From positions 1 through 64,000 of the forward strand of contig SEYY01000831.1 of assembly GCA_009176605.1 (NCBI GenBank): a stretch of 64,000 bases of DNA. Direction: 5' to 3'. The notes under the pieces are model-generated. The model saw only the letters and a program-made list of their open reading frames with translations, made no database searches and had not been told where the DNA came from. Position numbers and translations under genes: made by a program. Source of the stretch: Armadillidium nasatum (Eukaryota; Arthropoda; Malacostraca; Isopoda; Armadillidiidae). Shown piece after piece: positions 1 to 19,325 of this stretch (its first letter is position 1; the number at the start of each line of letters is the position of its first letter).

Positions 1-1729
<1,729 letters not shown>

Positions 1730-1800
1730 TATTTGAATACTTTTCTTTTCAATAAGTAAAATATTTTAAATAAGACAAATTAAAGAGGGTGTGAAAAATT

Positions 1801-1803
<3 letters not shown>

Positions 1804-1864
<61 letters not shown>
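1804..1864. repeat. (TA)n array at LINE-A 3' end
   Basis: The array touches the 3' terminus of the minus-strand LINE-A copy (ctgtaag then TA on the minus strand), in the position of a 3' tail. Confidence 0.95.
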
Positions 1865-1866
<2 letters not shown>

Positions 1867-4436
1867 TTACAGAACGCCACCACTCACGGGCAGAGACCTT
1901 TTCAAGGAGGGGGCACACACACATGGACAAAACTCATACAAACACACACACCTAACGTACAGCCCTCAGGTGGGCACAGACGGAAGACTTAAAGAGTGGA
2001 AGATTAAATACAGTTGGAAAAATAGAAGATGGTAGAGAATTCCACAGAATAGAGGTGGCTGGAAAGAAGGAGGTACCACAACAAGCTAGCCTGGGATTCC
2101 CTACGTCCACACAAAATTGGTAAGAAAGCAGGGCACCCCTCGTGCAACGATGACGACGCAACGGTGGAGGAATGAGAAAGGCAAATTCCTTCGAGCACCT
2201 GCCATTGTAGTACCTGTAGAAAAGAGATTGCGCGCCAACGTCACGTCGCAGAGATAGAGCGTCAAGAGAGTTTAAAAGTAGGGGACAGTTTATAATCTTT
2301 TAGCTTTTGACTCAACCCTATCCAGAAGAGAGGAGGAGCCAGAGCCCCCCCCCCCAAATGTGAGAACAGTACTCCATACATTGGTGAATAAGACCCTTAT
2401 ATATATCGAGCAACTGCTCAGAAGAAAAAAATTCTCGAAATCTGAACAGAACTACAAGCTTCTTAGAGGCCGCTTTAGCAACCATTGTGATATGTGGGTT
2501 CCCAGACAGTTTGTTGTTTATGTTTAGACCAAGAGTGTTAATGTTATTTACAGGTAAGACGGGAGAGCCATCGAAGAGGATAAGAAAGTTGGGAGATGTT
2601 TTTGAGAGGGAGATGTAAAGAAGTTGAGTTTTTAAAGAGTTGAATTTCACAAGGTTGCTATGTCCCCTCCGGGAAATTCCATCCAGATCGGCAAGAATAG
2701 AATCGGAAAGTTGAAGACGAGAAGCAAGTCTAGAAGCAAAAGAAGGAGAAGATTTGAAATGAGTAGAAGAATGTAGAGTTGAATCATCAGCATAAGAGTG
2801 AACAGAGTTAGAAGTGCAGTGGAGAAGATCGTTGTTGAAAAGTAAGAATAAGGTTGGAGATAAAACAGAACCCTGAGGAACACCACAGTTGACAGAAAAG
2901 GAGGAAGAGGTCGCTCCATCTACAACTGCCGAAATGGAACGATCTGAGAGAAAACTAGACAAGAGTAAGCAAAGAGAAGGAGGAAACCCAAAGGAAGGGA
3001 GCTTAGAGAGCAGTGACACATGCCATACCCGGTCGAAAGCCTTGGATATGTCAAGCGCCACCACACAAGACTCCCCGAAGTCCCTAAGGGCAGAAGACCA
3101 TAGATCAGTAAGATAGGAGAGTATGTCACCAGTTGACCTCGAGCGACGAAAGCCATACTGGTGATCAGAGAGAAGAGAATGAGACTCCAAATGATCCAGG
3201 AAATGAGAGTTGAGGAGAGTTTCAAAATTTTTAGATGGAACACAAGTGAGAGCTATAGGTCGATAGTTAGAAGGGTCAGAACGGCTACCTTTTTTCGGGA
3301 TCGGCTGAACCAACGCACGCTTCCAGCATAGAGGAAAAGTATTAGTATTAAGACATAGAGAGTAGAGCTGAACGAGGACAGGGGCCAACTCGGAAGCACA
3401 CTCCCTCAGAACACGAGGGGGAATGCCATCCGGGCCACTGGCCTTCCTGACGTTCATAGATTTCAGGATTCCATGCACCCGATCATGAGTAATTATAGGT
3501 AGAGGCATGGGACACCTGAGAGGGGAAGGAGTAGGAGGAGGGATGCCAGAATCGAGCATGGTGGAATTAGAAGAAAAAAGGAGGCCGAAGAGATTAGCCT
3601 TTTCAGAAGGAGTATTAGCTACAGAACCATCAAAGCGAATAAGAGGAGGAAAGGCAGATTTACAGAAGTTGTTAGAGATATTTTTGACAAGAGGCCAGAA
3701 ATTTTTATCAGTAGGAGAGCCATGGAGGTCAGCGCACTTCCTTTTAATGAAAGTACGCTTAGTCCGTCGAAGAACATCCCTGCAACGATTCCGGGCTGAA
3801 TGAAAATTAGCAAGAGTGATAGGAGAAGGAGAGTTTTTCCATTCATGATAAGCATTGTCTCTCTCCCGGAGGGCAAGAGAACAATTGCCATCGAACCATG
3901 GATTTTGAGGAGAAAAAGATTTAGTTGAAGATGGAATGAATCTGCCCATCCCTTCAAGGATTACTGCCCCTACCTTTTCAGCAGAGACAGAAGCGTCCCC
4001 TGAGACAAAGCAAGATTCATTCCAATGATAGTTAGCAAAGAAGCGGCGCATTGCCCCTCAATTAGCCCGATTAAAGTGCCAGAAAGTACGTTTAGGGCAT
4101 GGTGGAGCTGTTGGAGAGAAAGCATTATAACTAAGAGCTATAAGATTATGGTCAGAGTTACCAATAGGAGGGAAAATGGTGTATTTATAACTAGAAGGAG
4201 TAGTGGTGAAGCATAAATCAAGTGTATTCAAGAATTGGTTAGGACGATCTGGAATGTGTGTGGGTTCCCTAATCAACTGCTCCAGATCGTTAAGAATGCT
4301 GAATGAATTGGCCTCCCTCCTACCTGTATCAGTATGAGAGGAACCCAACCACTCAGTGTGGTGTACGTTGAAATCCCCTAAATAGAGGACCTCAGCATTT
4401 GGATGAGAAGAAGTGACAGTCTCGTGAGTAGTAGTA
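1865..4436 (-). mobile_element. LINE-A copy 1 (Jockey/CR1-type non-LTR), 5'-truncated
   Basis: On the minus strand the element runs from the middle of the apurinic endonuclease domain (GDFNVHHTEWLGSSHTD, then GNSDHNLIALSY) through reverse transcriptase to a 3' untranslated region that ends in a (TA)n tail. The 5' end is missing from about 4436, where an opposite-strand copy begins. The order EN-RT and the motifs GVPQGS and YADDSTLH place it with Jockey/CR1-like LINEs; the exact clade is not certain. The C-terminal part (about 1952-2300) lies in another frame from the main open frame, next to a C-run at 2346-2355. Confidence 0.88.
2318..4051 (-). pseudogene. LINE-A ORF2 reverse transcriptase, 577-codon open frame
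   Basis: A long open stretch of LINE ORF2. Residues about 1-170 link endonuclease and RT. RT motifs follow: KASGPDGIPPRVL, PIPKKGSRSDPSNYRPIAL, YGFRRSRSTGD, LDISKAFDRVWH, CGVPQGSVLSPTLFLLF, YADDSTLH. It is bounded upstream by an in-frame TGA where sister copies suggest tryptophan (about 4055), and downstream by a frame change at a G-run on the coding strand. The catalytic YADD box is present. It is expected to be inactive because the endonuclease is incomplete. Confidence 0.85.
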
Positions 4437-6775
<2,339 letters not shown>

Positions 6776-6891
6776 CAAGTTACGCAAAGAAGTGCTTTTA
6801 AGAATACTTTAATATTTAGATTTACTCTCTTAATTTTATTAGATTTTCAATTATTGATTAAAAATATGTCTAGATGCGTTTAAATACTATT

Positions 6892-6998
<107 letters not shown>

Positions 6999-7189
6999 TT
7001 TTTTTTTAAATACAACTAATAAGAGTGAATGAAAATGTACATACAAATATAAGATATCTGTTTCCTTTTCATAGAAGCAGCAACAGCTGTTTTGTATCAA
7101 TCTTACATTATTCTTAATTTTTCGTTAATTTTTAAATTGTTCAGATAAGTATTTCTACTTGCATTTTAATTTTTTGTTTCTATCCTTAG

Positions 7190-7432
7190 GTATTTCAAGT
7201 TGCGTACGTCATTATTAAGAGCGCCATATCGCCACGACCTGGAAACTGGATTTTGGAACGCTCCTTAGATAATGTTATCTATAAACCTTGGCAATTTTTT
7301 GCGATTTCAGACCATGAATGTAATTTATTTTACAACATGGAAGCTACACCAGGAAGACCACGATACCGATCAGATACTGATATCATTTGCACTTCATATT
7401 TTTCAAAACTGAATCCATTAGAAGGAGGAGAG
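7190..7432 (+). CDS. LAMA: Laminin alpha chain, exon 1 of 4 in window (LN domain)
   Basis: This exon encodes 81 residues from the middle and later part of the laminin N-terminal (LN) domain, the part of a laminin alpha chain that polymerises in basement membranes. Visible motifs are FQVAYVIIK, SPRPGNWILERSLD, KPWQFFA, DIICTSYFSK and NPLEGGE, all in the order known for alpha 1/2-type chains. The acceptor is a normal T-rich tract ending ccttag before 7190. The donor gtactt follows 7432. The reading frame is open from the first base and the exon ends in phase 0, matching exon 2. The motif GNWILERSLD favours an alpha-1/2 (wing blister-like) over an alpha-3/5 (LanA-like) chain, but this subtype call is tentative. 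The preceding LN exon was not found upstream in the window. Confidence 0.93.
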
Positions 7433-7474
7433 GTACTTTATTATTTAGATTTTCCAGTTTATTGTACTGAATAA

Positions 7475-9120
7475 ATACTATAAAACTCTTTAACACTTAT
7501 TTTTGGTTATTAAATATTTTTAATTTTTTTTGAAGGAATCGAATTTGACATTTAAAAATTGAATCAAATTTGTGAAATAAAAAAAGGAATTGCAAATATA
7601 GTGGGGATTTTTAAGTTAATTTGAAATAAAAAACGGAGAGATTACAAAAAAAGATTTCAAAAAGCATTGTTGAGCACTGCTCAAAATAGGGAAAATTTCA
7701 GTGTCCATTGTAATTATAATTAGAAATAAAACAACAAGAAATTTAATCATTCAAAAAACAAAAAATAATAACAAATATTGATCATTTATAAAAAGCCCAA
7801 ATGATAAGTGAATTTCCAATCTATCGATGATTTATTTGATTCAAAAACACTTGATAGACATTAGTTTTTTCTTTTCTCCACGAAATTTATGACTAAATAC
7901 TGGAATTTCATTTTATCTTGTCTTTGATGGAAAAATCACATTATTTTTTTTATTCTAAAGGAATCTACCAAAATTGTTCTTCTATGGTATCTTAGAAGAT
8001 TGCTCTGAATGGAGGCGTTCTTCCTTGAAAAGAGTATAATAAGCATGAAAAAAATTTTCAGTCGAGTAATTCTTAGGGAAGTCATACTGACTATTAATGG
8101 TTATGGTAAATAGGAAATCTCAAGCATTTACCATTACTATTAAGTTGAGAATTTTTGATAAACTGTAATTAAAATAAAAAAAAAAAAATGAAAATTTGCA
8201 GGTTGAGAAATAAATTTCACCTTTCGGTGCAGGGTTAATATTCCCTCGCTTCAGTTAAGAAAAATAGTTAGAAATTAATATTCAGAAACTGTATAAGCTC
8301 AAGCTCTGAAATACATCTTTCCCCTTTCAATTTTATATTCTGTTGAAACTTCTTCCTTCATTCCTCACTAATATTACCAAGTTCGTCTTGAAAGATATGT
8401 ACTTGGCTATGTAAATGTATACATTTACGCTCACATTAATACCCTAATTTTGAAAGATAGCGTACATATTTTCCACAAGTTCGTAATTGTCTGAGAAATA
8501 ACTGTACCAGCCGAAAGCTTTAAAATCATTCATCACTTTTGTAAAATTGAATACGTTGTTCAGTTTGTCAAAATGAAAACTATTATGGATTTCTGCGTCT
8601 AGTTTTTCTATCCTGTTTTTCAAGCTTGATAGAGAGTTGTATGAGAATAATTTTATCAGTCAATAACTGATTAAGAATGTTCATTGCACCTGTAATAATG
8701 TTTTCTTTAAAACCTTGAAGTTCATTTTTATTTTTTTCAATGATATATATTGCTTCATTTTGTTCCACTATTCTTCAAGCAGATGAAACAAGGATAATTT
8801 TCTGCTCCAGAAAAAGTTGACCATCTTTTGATCAATACAAATGCACTATAGCCTATTAAATTAGAAAGTTTCGTCAAGATCATTCTGATATTATCCTGTC
8901 AAGAAAGTGAGCAATTAGAAGAGATACATTTAAGGCTTCTAGTATAGGTGGTATAGACTAGCTGACAAATGAGGCACAGAAGTGTACTTTTTGCTTTACA
9001 CCACTAGTAGTGGTGACAGTATTTTTCAAAAGGCATTCCTACCCTCTTCATATACGACACTTGTCACTGTTTATACCCTTAATTACTCTTTATTTTATCA
9101 ATTTTATAACGAGAGCAAAT
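7475..9120. other. AT-rich intron sequence, no gene recognised
   Basis: No known coding or repeat signature was found. A 61-codon minus-strand frame at 8583-8768 is rich in K, N and I and is not recognised. This is the longest repeat-poor stretch of the first intron. Confidence 0.4.
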
Positions 9121-9344
9121 AATATTGCTTCAGGGATAAAAGGAAGTGATAGTATCTAAAGGTTGCTCCTCATCCTTCACTTTTTTTCACCCCTTAACGC
9201 CAGAGAGAGTTTGTTTACTTTGGTTCAACTATGGCAAAGGTCTTCTACCCTCATTAATTTCGCGTAGTTTACCCGGTCTTTGCGTTAAATCTCATTTTAA
9301 AAAATACTGTCTCTCTTCTTCAAGATCTCATCTAGTGTCTTTTT

Positions 9345-11905
9345 TGTTAATATCCCTGTGGGCAAAGGCTGGAAGCCTACCAATTTCCATCGGAGTTGGA
9401 AAAACAAATTCTTGTCATTAAAGGCCGATATGTCCAGATACTTGACATTTGAAAGTATGCAAGTCAAATGAAGTTGGAAAAACAGATAAAGGGAGTGTGT
9501 CCCAGACTTTACCAGTAGAGTAATCATGTAAGATTGAGCATAGCGGTTAAGTCTGGAGTCAGAGAGTTGAGCAGAGAAAGGATGAGAGTGTGTAGAGAGG
9601 CGTGTCGCACGAGCTCATCTCAATGAAGGAGGTATGAGACGGAAGAGTTCAGAAGAGCAATGTCCATTGTAATAGCGATAGTATAGAGAATGACGCAACA
9701 ATTCAATAGGCAGAAAGAGACAGGAGAGAGTTAGTGAGACCAGGAGAGTTGATGAGACAAAAAGCCTTTGACTCCACCTTCTCAAAGAGAACTGTATGAG
9801 TGGAACTACCCAAGATGTATGAGGCGTATTCCATACAGGGGCGGATAGCACCCCTTTAAAGAGGTAGCAAATAGAGTGGCATGAAGAAATTTTGAAGGTA
9901 CTTCAGAATGCTCAATCTATTGGAAGCTTGTTTAGAAGGAGAAATTATGTGATTTTTCCAAGAAAGATAACGTGGAAAAGAAACACCGACAGTGTTAAGA
10001 ACAGATGAAGATTTGAGTTGTGTGTTTTCGAATAAGATATAATAGTTGTGAAGAGGATTGTGTCGAGTAGAGATAGATGAACTGAGTTTTTGAGGCTTTT
10101 CTCTGCCCGAATTTGAAATAAAGAGCAATCAACTGGGGTGGCGTAAAAAAACCCGAATGCGCCTCAGAACACCCAACCTCTTAGAAGTTTGTTTGAAAGA
10201 GAAGTAATGTGATCTTTCCAAGAAAGATCAAGAGAAAAACAAACACCGAGAATATTGAGGACAGCTGAAGGTTTGAGTTGAGTGTTTTCGAAGATGTCAT
10301 AGTTGTGTGGAAGATTTTGTCCAGTAGAAAGATTGAGGAGCTGAGTTTTTGAGGCATTGAAAACAACCATGCTTTCTTTGCTCCACTTTGAAATAAGAGA
10401 AAGATCAGAGATCAGTTACGCCAATCCATCCTTCTTGAATCTATTATTGCTTTCAAACTGAAAGGAATAATGAAGGGTATAGTCATCAACATAGGGGTGG
10501 ATAGAAGAGGAAGTAATAGAGAGAAGGTCATTAATGAATAGTAGAAAAATTGTTGGGGATAGTTCAGATCCTCGAGGAACACCACTATTAATAGATTTAA
10601 AGGAAAAACAGTGGCCATCTGCAACAGCTGCTATGGAACGTCCGAAATGGAAATCAGAGGGAAGTATAGAAATCAAAACTTTGTGCCAGACTCTATCAAT
10701 ATTTTTCGATATGTCCAGCGCGACAGTAAAAGATTCACTAAAATACCGAAGAGCCGAGGATCAAGAGTTAGAGAGAAGGAAAAATATGATAACCAGTAGA
10801 GCGTTTCTTACTAAAGCATACTGGCGATCAGAGATAAGAATTGAAGAATTAAGATGTTTCCAAATCTTCCTGTTAAGGATAGATTTAAAAACTTTAGAGA
10901 GAACGGAGGTCAAAGATTTGGGATGATACTTGGGGGTTGAGAAGGATCCCCTTCGGCACAGGCTGAATGATGGCACGTTTCTAGAAGGAAGTGAAAACTG
11001 AAGTAGAAAGACATAGACGAAATAGTTTACCAAGACAGGGTGCAAGCTTGAAAGCACAGGTTTTGAGAATCACAGAAAGATATAAATATGACCTTACGCT
11101 TTCTTAGATTAAGCTCAGAGAGAGCAGAAGTGACGTCTTAAGAAAAATTCTAATTTTAAGCATAATTGAGTTGAAGGGGATTGAAAGAGTAGAAACTGCT
11201 CCGAAATCGTCTAAGGTTTAATTAGAGGCAAAAGTTTGGGCAAAGAGTTCATCTTTAGAAGAAGGTAAAATGGCAGAGGAGGGAAAGAGGAAGAAGTAAA
11301 GTTAGAGTTGACATTTTTTGCAAAGTGACAGAAAGGGCGTGAAGAAGAGAAACCAGAAATATTAATGCATTTTCTACGGAGAAAAGTGTTTTTGGTGTTG
11401 CGGAGGAAAGATTTTACACGATTCCAGGATAAAATATAAGTTGCGTGAGTTTCTGGAGTTTGAAGACAACGGTAATCCCTAAAGGCAGCATCCCTGCGGT
11501 GAATAGCACGAGAACAAGCAGAGTTAAACTAAGGTTTGTTAGATTTAGTAGAACAGAAAAAATATGGAATGTAAGCCTCCATGCCAGAGAGAATCCCCTC
11601 GGTAATGCGTTCTGCACACTCCGAGGTCCCCCTGCCATGGTAGTAATAATAATCATTCCATGGGAATTCAAAGAAGTACGTTCGCAAGTCCGACCAGCAT
11701 GCGGCTCCAAAATGAAACAAACGTTTCCTCGCAATAGGAGTGGGTTTTTTCGGCAGAAATCTTGAAAAGATAGAAGAGAATACAGATATAAGAAGGTGAT
11801 TTGAGGAACCCAAAGGAGGAAAGAGTTTAGCAGTATATGGAGAAGAATTTGAAGTTAGAAAAGGTCTAGAATGTTGGGTTAATCTCAAAGGCAATCAGGG
11901 ATATA
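9345..11905 (-). mobile_element. LINE-B copy 1 (sister family of LINE-A), decayed
   Basis: On the minus strand the end of the endonuclease domain is visible at 11905-11530 (FPPLGSSNHLLISVF; the usual SDH is SNH here). RT follows (VFKSILNRKIWKHLNSSILISDRQYAL, GVPRGSELSPTIFLLF, YVDDYTLHYS) and then the C-terminal SIPSLR-type region. The 3' end lies near 9345. Frames are broken in many places. The segment encoding NTQLKPS-VLNILGV-F occurs twice (10350-10165 and 10095-9880), an internal duplication. Confidence 0.75.
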
Positions 11906-12054
11906 CTAGTAGGGAGTTGCACAAACTACTCAAGGTCGTTTTGGATAGCGAAATGAAAGGCACGTGGCTAGTAAGATATACTTATATCAGGAATTCTTGA
12001 AGTATATTTAGAATATTTTAAAATATTAATTTATTTATTTATTAATTTATACGT

Positions 12055-13595
<1,541 letters not shown>

Positions 13596-13668
13596 GAACA
13601 CTTTTGGCTGCTGACACTGGCACCGAGGGAAATGAGGGGGGAGGGGGGAGATAATAGGCCGCGTTCTT

Positions 13669-13926
13669 TGATGAATGATTGAGGAGAAAAGTAAAGATAA
13701 AGGGAAGGATATGTTTACGTGTTTTATGGATCTAGAACAGGCTTAAGATAGGGGGACAGGAGTAAGCTGTGGGAGGTTTTGAGAGAGTGTGAAATTGAGA
13801 AAAGGTACTGGAGAGCATTAGAGTATTTTGTAGGAATAGCAGAGCGTAGAGAGATAGTAATTAGTATGGAGACAGAGTTTTTTATGCGAATAATGGATTG
13901 AGACGGGGTTGTGTAATGTCTCCGGG
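13669..13926 (+). repeat. Second copy of RTE RT segment 12227-12482
   Basis: The segment from gatgaatgattgaggagaaa to gtaatgtctccggggttg repeats the RTE piece 1.4 kb upstream in the same orientation, with few differences. It is a local duplication or an independent truncated insertion. Confidence 0.75.
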
Positions 13927-14186
13927 GTTGCGTCATTCTATGACGTAATTTACATAAAAATGGGACTCAAATATTTTGGATACATAATTACACAGTATAG
14001 AGAATAAAATTTATATAATATATTAAATGAAAGGAATATGAAGTCATTCCGTTATTTTTTTTAAAAAAAATTTATATCTCTAGTGGGCAAAGACCGGAGG
14101 CTTACTAAATTCCACCGGAGTTGGGAAAAATCCTATCTTGATCGACGGAGGCCGACATGTTCAGATACACATCGCTTGAAAGAAGA
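13924..14186 (-). repeat. LINE-B 3' end plus shared 3' flank
   Basis: A truncated LINE-B 3' end (about 14065-14186, gtgggcaaagaccgg) is joined to about 140 bp (13924-14064) that also flanks the LINE-B copy at 16265. LINE-B copy 1 lacks this flank. Confidence 0.65.
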
Positions 14187-14229
14187 CAAGGTGTTGCTTA
14201 CCTTAAAGGCAAATTGAGATGAAACCACC

Positions 14230-14252
14230 TCCTGTGGCTATTTGGTGAACTT

Positions 14253-14314
<62 letters not shown>

Positions 14315-14765
14315 TTGTGTGTTTTTTATTTATTTATTTTTTTTTTAATATCTCCAGTGGTATTTTATCTCCACTTGCGGATAATCTTGCGATTTTTCGG
14401 TAGCACTTGTGGTTTTTACTTCTGGTTTCAAGTGGTTTTACTTCTGGTTCCCACGCTCTTCTTCGAGGAATTTATAGCTTTTTATAGCAATTTCTTTCTT
14501 TTCTTAGCACTTTCTAGTAACGGCATGTGCCACCCTTGCTTAGGCAACACTCTCTCGGTACGAAGGGAGTGTCATTGTCAGCCAAAGCTGGCACTAAGGG
14601 TTAGGCCTTATTACAAGACATTGCAATGTTGCAAGTCACCCTTTGGTGATGACGTCACACTCGAGTGCATGCGCACACAAACACACGCATACGCACGCAC
14701 GCACACACACTCCTGACTCCGTGACGCGACGGCTCTTGATAATCTTGATACTATGGCGTCATCCC
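14230..14765 (-). repeat. Unclassified TGACGTCA repeat family, copy 1
   Basis: The minus strand carries the family core: ccttagtgccagctttggct, tgacgtca near 14650, and (GT)/(AC) tracts. Other copies lie at 17655, 20225, 21485 and 33165. It has no coding capacity, and only an incidental open frame (14261-14716) covers it. Confidence 0.6.
14259..14308. repeat. (GT)n microsatellite
   Basis: About 25 GT units at the edge of the TGACGTCA-family repeat. Confidence 0.95.
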
Positions 14766-15744
<979 letters not shown>

Positions 15745-15834
<90 letters not shown>

Positions 15835-15845
15835 ATATATATATA
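15745..15845. repeat. (TA)n array, right of hAT-like element
   Basis: Continuation of the TA array, with one slip near 15822. Confidence 0.95.
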
Positions 15846-16131
15846 AGATATGGGTATGGTGAGGGTAGGCCGTATATGATGACATTTTCTACAGTGATAT
15901 GTGTACTCATTCAAAGATCACGGGCTCGAGACCTGAATGGAGAGGAAACTGATTAGAAATTAATGAGAAGGTGTTGCTTACCTTGAAATGAAAGTGGGGA
16001 TGACTTGCATGTTTCACTGTATATCTTAACCGATGACAGCAGTCTTTGATGATACTCTTGAGAGAAATGTTCAGCATAATATGAAGGCTTTTAAAATATA
16101 AAGAATAATAATTTAAATAATTGGAATAAGA

Positions 16132-16264
16132 TGTCATTCTAATACGTCATATGCATAAAAATGGGACTTAGATATTATGGATACATAATTCCACAGTATG
16201 GAGAATAAATTTTATATAATATATTAAATGAAAGGAATATGAAGTCATTCCGTTATTTTTTAAA
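16132..16264. repeat. 3' flank shared with 13924-14064
   Basis: Shares cataaaaatgggact and atataatatattaaatga with the earlier copy in the same orientation, immediately outside a LINE-B 3' end. Confidence 0.7.
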
Positions 16265-17505
16265 AATATTTTATATCTCTAGTGGGCAAAGACCGGAAGC
16301 CTACTAAATTCCACCGGAGTTGGGAAAAATCCTATCTTGTTCGAAGGAGGCCGACAATGTCAGATACACATCGTTTGAAAGTATGCAAGTCAAAGGAAGT
16401 TGGGAAACAGATAAAGAGAGTGTATTCCAGACTTTACCAGTAGATTATATGTAAGATTGAGCATAGAGATTGAGTCTGGGGTCTGAAAGTTGAACAGAAA
16501 AAGGGTGAGACTGTGTAGAAAAGCTTGTCGCACGAGTTCTTCTCAATGAAGGAGGTATGCGACGAGAGAGTTCAAAAGAGCAGTGTCTGTTGTAATAACG
16601 ATAGTAAAGAGAGAGTGACGCAACAATTCGACGGGCAGAAAGAGATTGAAAAGAGTTAGTAAGAGCAGAAGACTCCACCTTCCCAAGGAGAGCTGTATGA
16701 GTGGAACCACCCCAGATGTGTGAAGCACATTCCATACAGGAGCGAACAACACCCATATAGATAGCAAGCAACTGGGGCTGGGTGAAGTAATTCTGAAGGC
16801 GTTTCAGAACATTCAACCTCTTAGAAGTTTGTTTAGAAAGAGAAGTAAAGTGATCTTTCCAAGAAAGATCACGAGAAAAGAATACGCCGAGAATATTAAG
16901 AACAGATGAAGGTTTGAGTTGTGTGTTTTCGAAGAAGATATCATAGTTGTGTGGAAGATTGTTTCGAATGGAGAGATGGAGGAACTGAGTTTCTGAGGCA
17001 TTGAAAACGACCATGTTTTCTCTGCCCCAATTTGAAATTCGTGAAAGATTGGAGGTTAGTTGCTGCAAGGCTACCGTTCTCGAGTCTATCAACTGCTGTT
17101 GGAAGGACGTCTTTCAAACTGGAAGGAGTAATGAAGGGTGGAGTCATCAGCATAGGAGTGGATAAAAGATGAAGTAATAGAGAGAAGGTAATTAATAAAA
17201 AGCCGAAAAAGTACTGGCGAAAGGACAAAACCTGAGGAACACCACTATTTATAGATTTAAAAGATGAACGGTGGCCGATATAACAGCTGCTATAGGACGA
17301 CCAGAAAAGAAATTAGAGAGAAGGATAGATACCGAAAGAGAGAAGTTTAGAAATCAAAGCTTTGTGCCAGACTCTATCGAAATCTTTCGATATGTTCAGT
17401 GCGACAGCAAAGGATTTACCGAAATGCAGAAGAGTGGAAGACCAAGAGTCAGAGAGGAGGGAAAGAAGATCAACACACCGTTTTACATATCTGTGGAAAA
17501 ATAAA
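16265..17505 (-). mobile_element. LINE-B copy 2, 5'-truncated
   Basis: On the minus strand a 215-codon open frame (17092-16445) covers the RT thumb and C-terminus: SNWGRENMVVFNASETQFL, LNILGVFFSRDLSWKDH, SHIWGGSTHTALL, RRIPPSLRRTRA. Upstream sequence (17260-17500) retains RT palm remnants. The 3' end is near 16265. Confidence 0.78.
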
Positions 17506-17654
17506 AATTACGTGATACCTCTTTGTCGTATGTCGTATAGGTATGATTATATAATCGATAAAGTAAGAAATTACTTTAAGTCACATAGAAATAATATGCG
17601 AAGAATTAGAAAAATATTTGGATAAATGGATCAAATTTTGTTTTCTGAGGAATG

Positions 17655-18060
17655 AGTTTGTCAAGATACAGAGCCGTAACGTCACGGGTTCAGAAGTGTG
17701 TGTGTGGTGACGTAATCATTGATGGGTGCTTGCAGCATTGTAGTTTTGAAAAGAGGGTCTTGCTGTAAGGTACCCTTAGTGCCTGCTGTCGTAGCCTAAG
17801 CAAGGTGGCACGTGCCTAACGGCTCGTGCAGTTGCTAGAAAGTGATTGAAATTGCTAGAAAATTGTTGAAATACCTCATGGAAGAGCGTCGGAGCCGAAA
17901 GTAAATGCAATAAGTGCTACCGAAAAATCGCAATATTAACCGCAACTGGAGGAAAAAACGCAAAATGATCCTACAAAGAGTCTGAGGGGGCTCTTTCCCT
18001 TAAAATAATAAGATCAGGAAAGAGTTGGCCAATTTCCCTCCCCCCCCCCTCCCTTTTTTT
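17655..18060 (+). repeat. TGACGTCA repeat family, copy 2
   Basis: Contains cgtaacgtcacggg, a GT tract, gtacccttagtgcctgct and gtgccta-cgg, in the same order as other family members. It is followed by a T-run at 18055-18078. Confidence 0.55.
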
Positions 18061-18081
18061 TTTTTTTTTTTTTTTTTTGAG

Positions 18082-19325
18082 GCTGCATGTGTCTGAGCTA
18101 GAGGCTCTCCTTGTTCCACTCTACTCCTTGTGTCTTAATACTAATACTTTCCCTCTGTGCTGGAAGCGCACATATATTCAGACAATTACAAAGAAAGGTA
18201 GACGTTCTAATCCTTCTAACTATTGTTCTATAGATTTCACTTATATATTGTCTAAAATCTTTGAAACTATTCTCAACTTTCATTTCTAGGATAATCTGGA
18301 ATCTCATTCCCTTCTCTCAAATCATCAGTATGACTTTCGACCCTCAATATCTACTGGTGACATACTCTTCTATATCACTATTTTATGATCTGCCTTTAGG
18401 GATGGCACTTGAGATCTCCAATTCTTTTGACAGTAATGGTAAGTGTCACTACTCTCTTTCTAAGCTTCCTTCTCTTTACTTACTCATGCTTAGTTTTCTC
18501 TCAGATTGTTCCATATCAGCATTTGTTGATGAAGCGAATCCTTTTTTCCTGTTAATTGTAATGTTCCTCAAGGTTCTCTTACTTTTAATTACTGATCTTC
18601 TCGGCAGCAGTTTTAAATTAATTCATTCTTTTGCCGATGACTCAACTTTACATTTTTCTACTCGTTTCAAATCTGCTTTCTCTTTTGCATCTAGAATTCC
18701 AATCTTGCCATTCTGGTTGGGATTTACGGGAATGAGGGTCATTTACTTCTGCCTGGTGAAACTCAACTCTTTAAAAACTCAACATACTTTCCTATGTCCT
18801 TTAACGGTTCTACCGTCTCACCTGTGAACATCAATATTGTTGATCTGAACATAAACAGCAAATTCTCTTCGAAACCTCACGTTGCTAAGCCTACACAGAC
18901 GACTTCAAAGAAGATAAGAGTTCTATTCAGGTTGGAAGAAAAGCTTGTCGCACGACTGGGCATCGTATGTCGTATTTTCCATTATATAAGGGTCTCCCTC
19001 ATATACCATGTATAGAGTACTGTTCTCTCATTTGGAAGGCGGTTGAGGGACGAGGAGGGGGAGTGGAAAAATGGCTCTAGCACTGTCATGTTTTTTAGAC
19101 AGGGTTGAGTTTAAGGTGAAAAAACTAATAAACTCTCCATTACTTTGAAACTCCCTTGATCCTCTGTATCTGCCACGTGACTTTGGCACTCCATCTTTTT
19201 TCTTTAGGTCTTATAATGGCAGTTGCTCGAGGTAATTGACCTTTCCCATTCCATCAACACTGCGTCGCCCTTGCAGTGTGAGGGGTATCATGAAATCACA
19301 TCAATTTTGTGTGAATATTGCAACC
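18082..19325 (+). mobile_element. LINE-A-related copy, strongly decayed
   Basis: The plus strand encodes broken RT pieces closely following LINE-A: LVPLYSLCLNTNTFPLCWKR, SNPSNY, SLLSNHQYDF, FADDSTLHFSTRFKSAFSF, VNINIVDLNINSKFSSKPH. It has many stops and shifts, no 5' half, and no clear 3' tail. Confidence 0.75.

Noticed and set aside
8583-8768. 61-codon minus-strand frame as a gene
   Set aside because: Low-complexity K/N/I-rich sequence with no motif, no splice context and no repeat partner.
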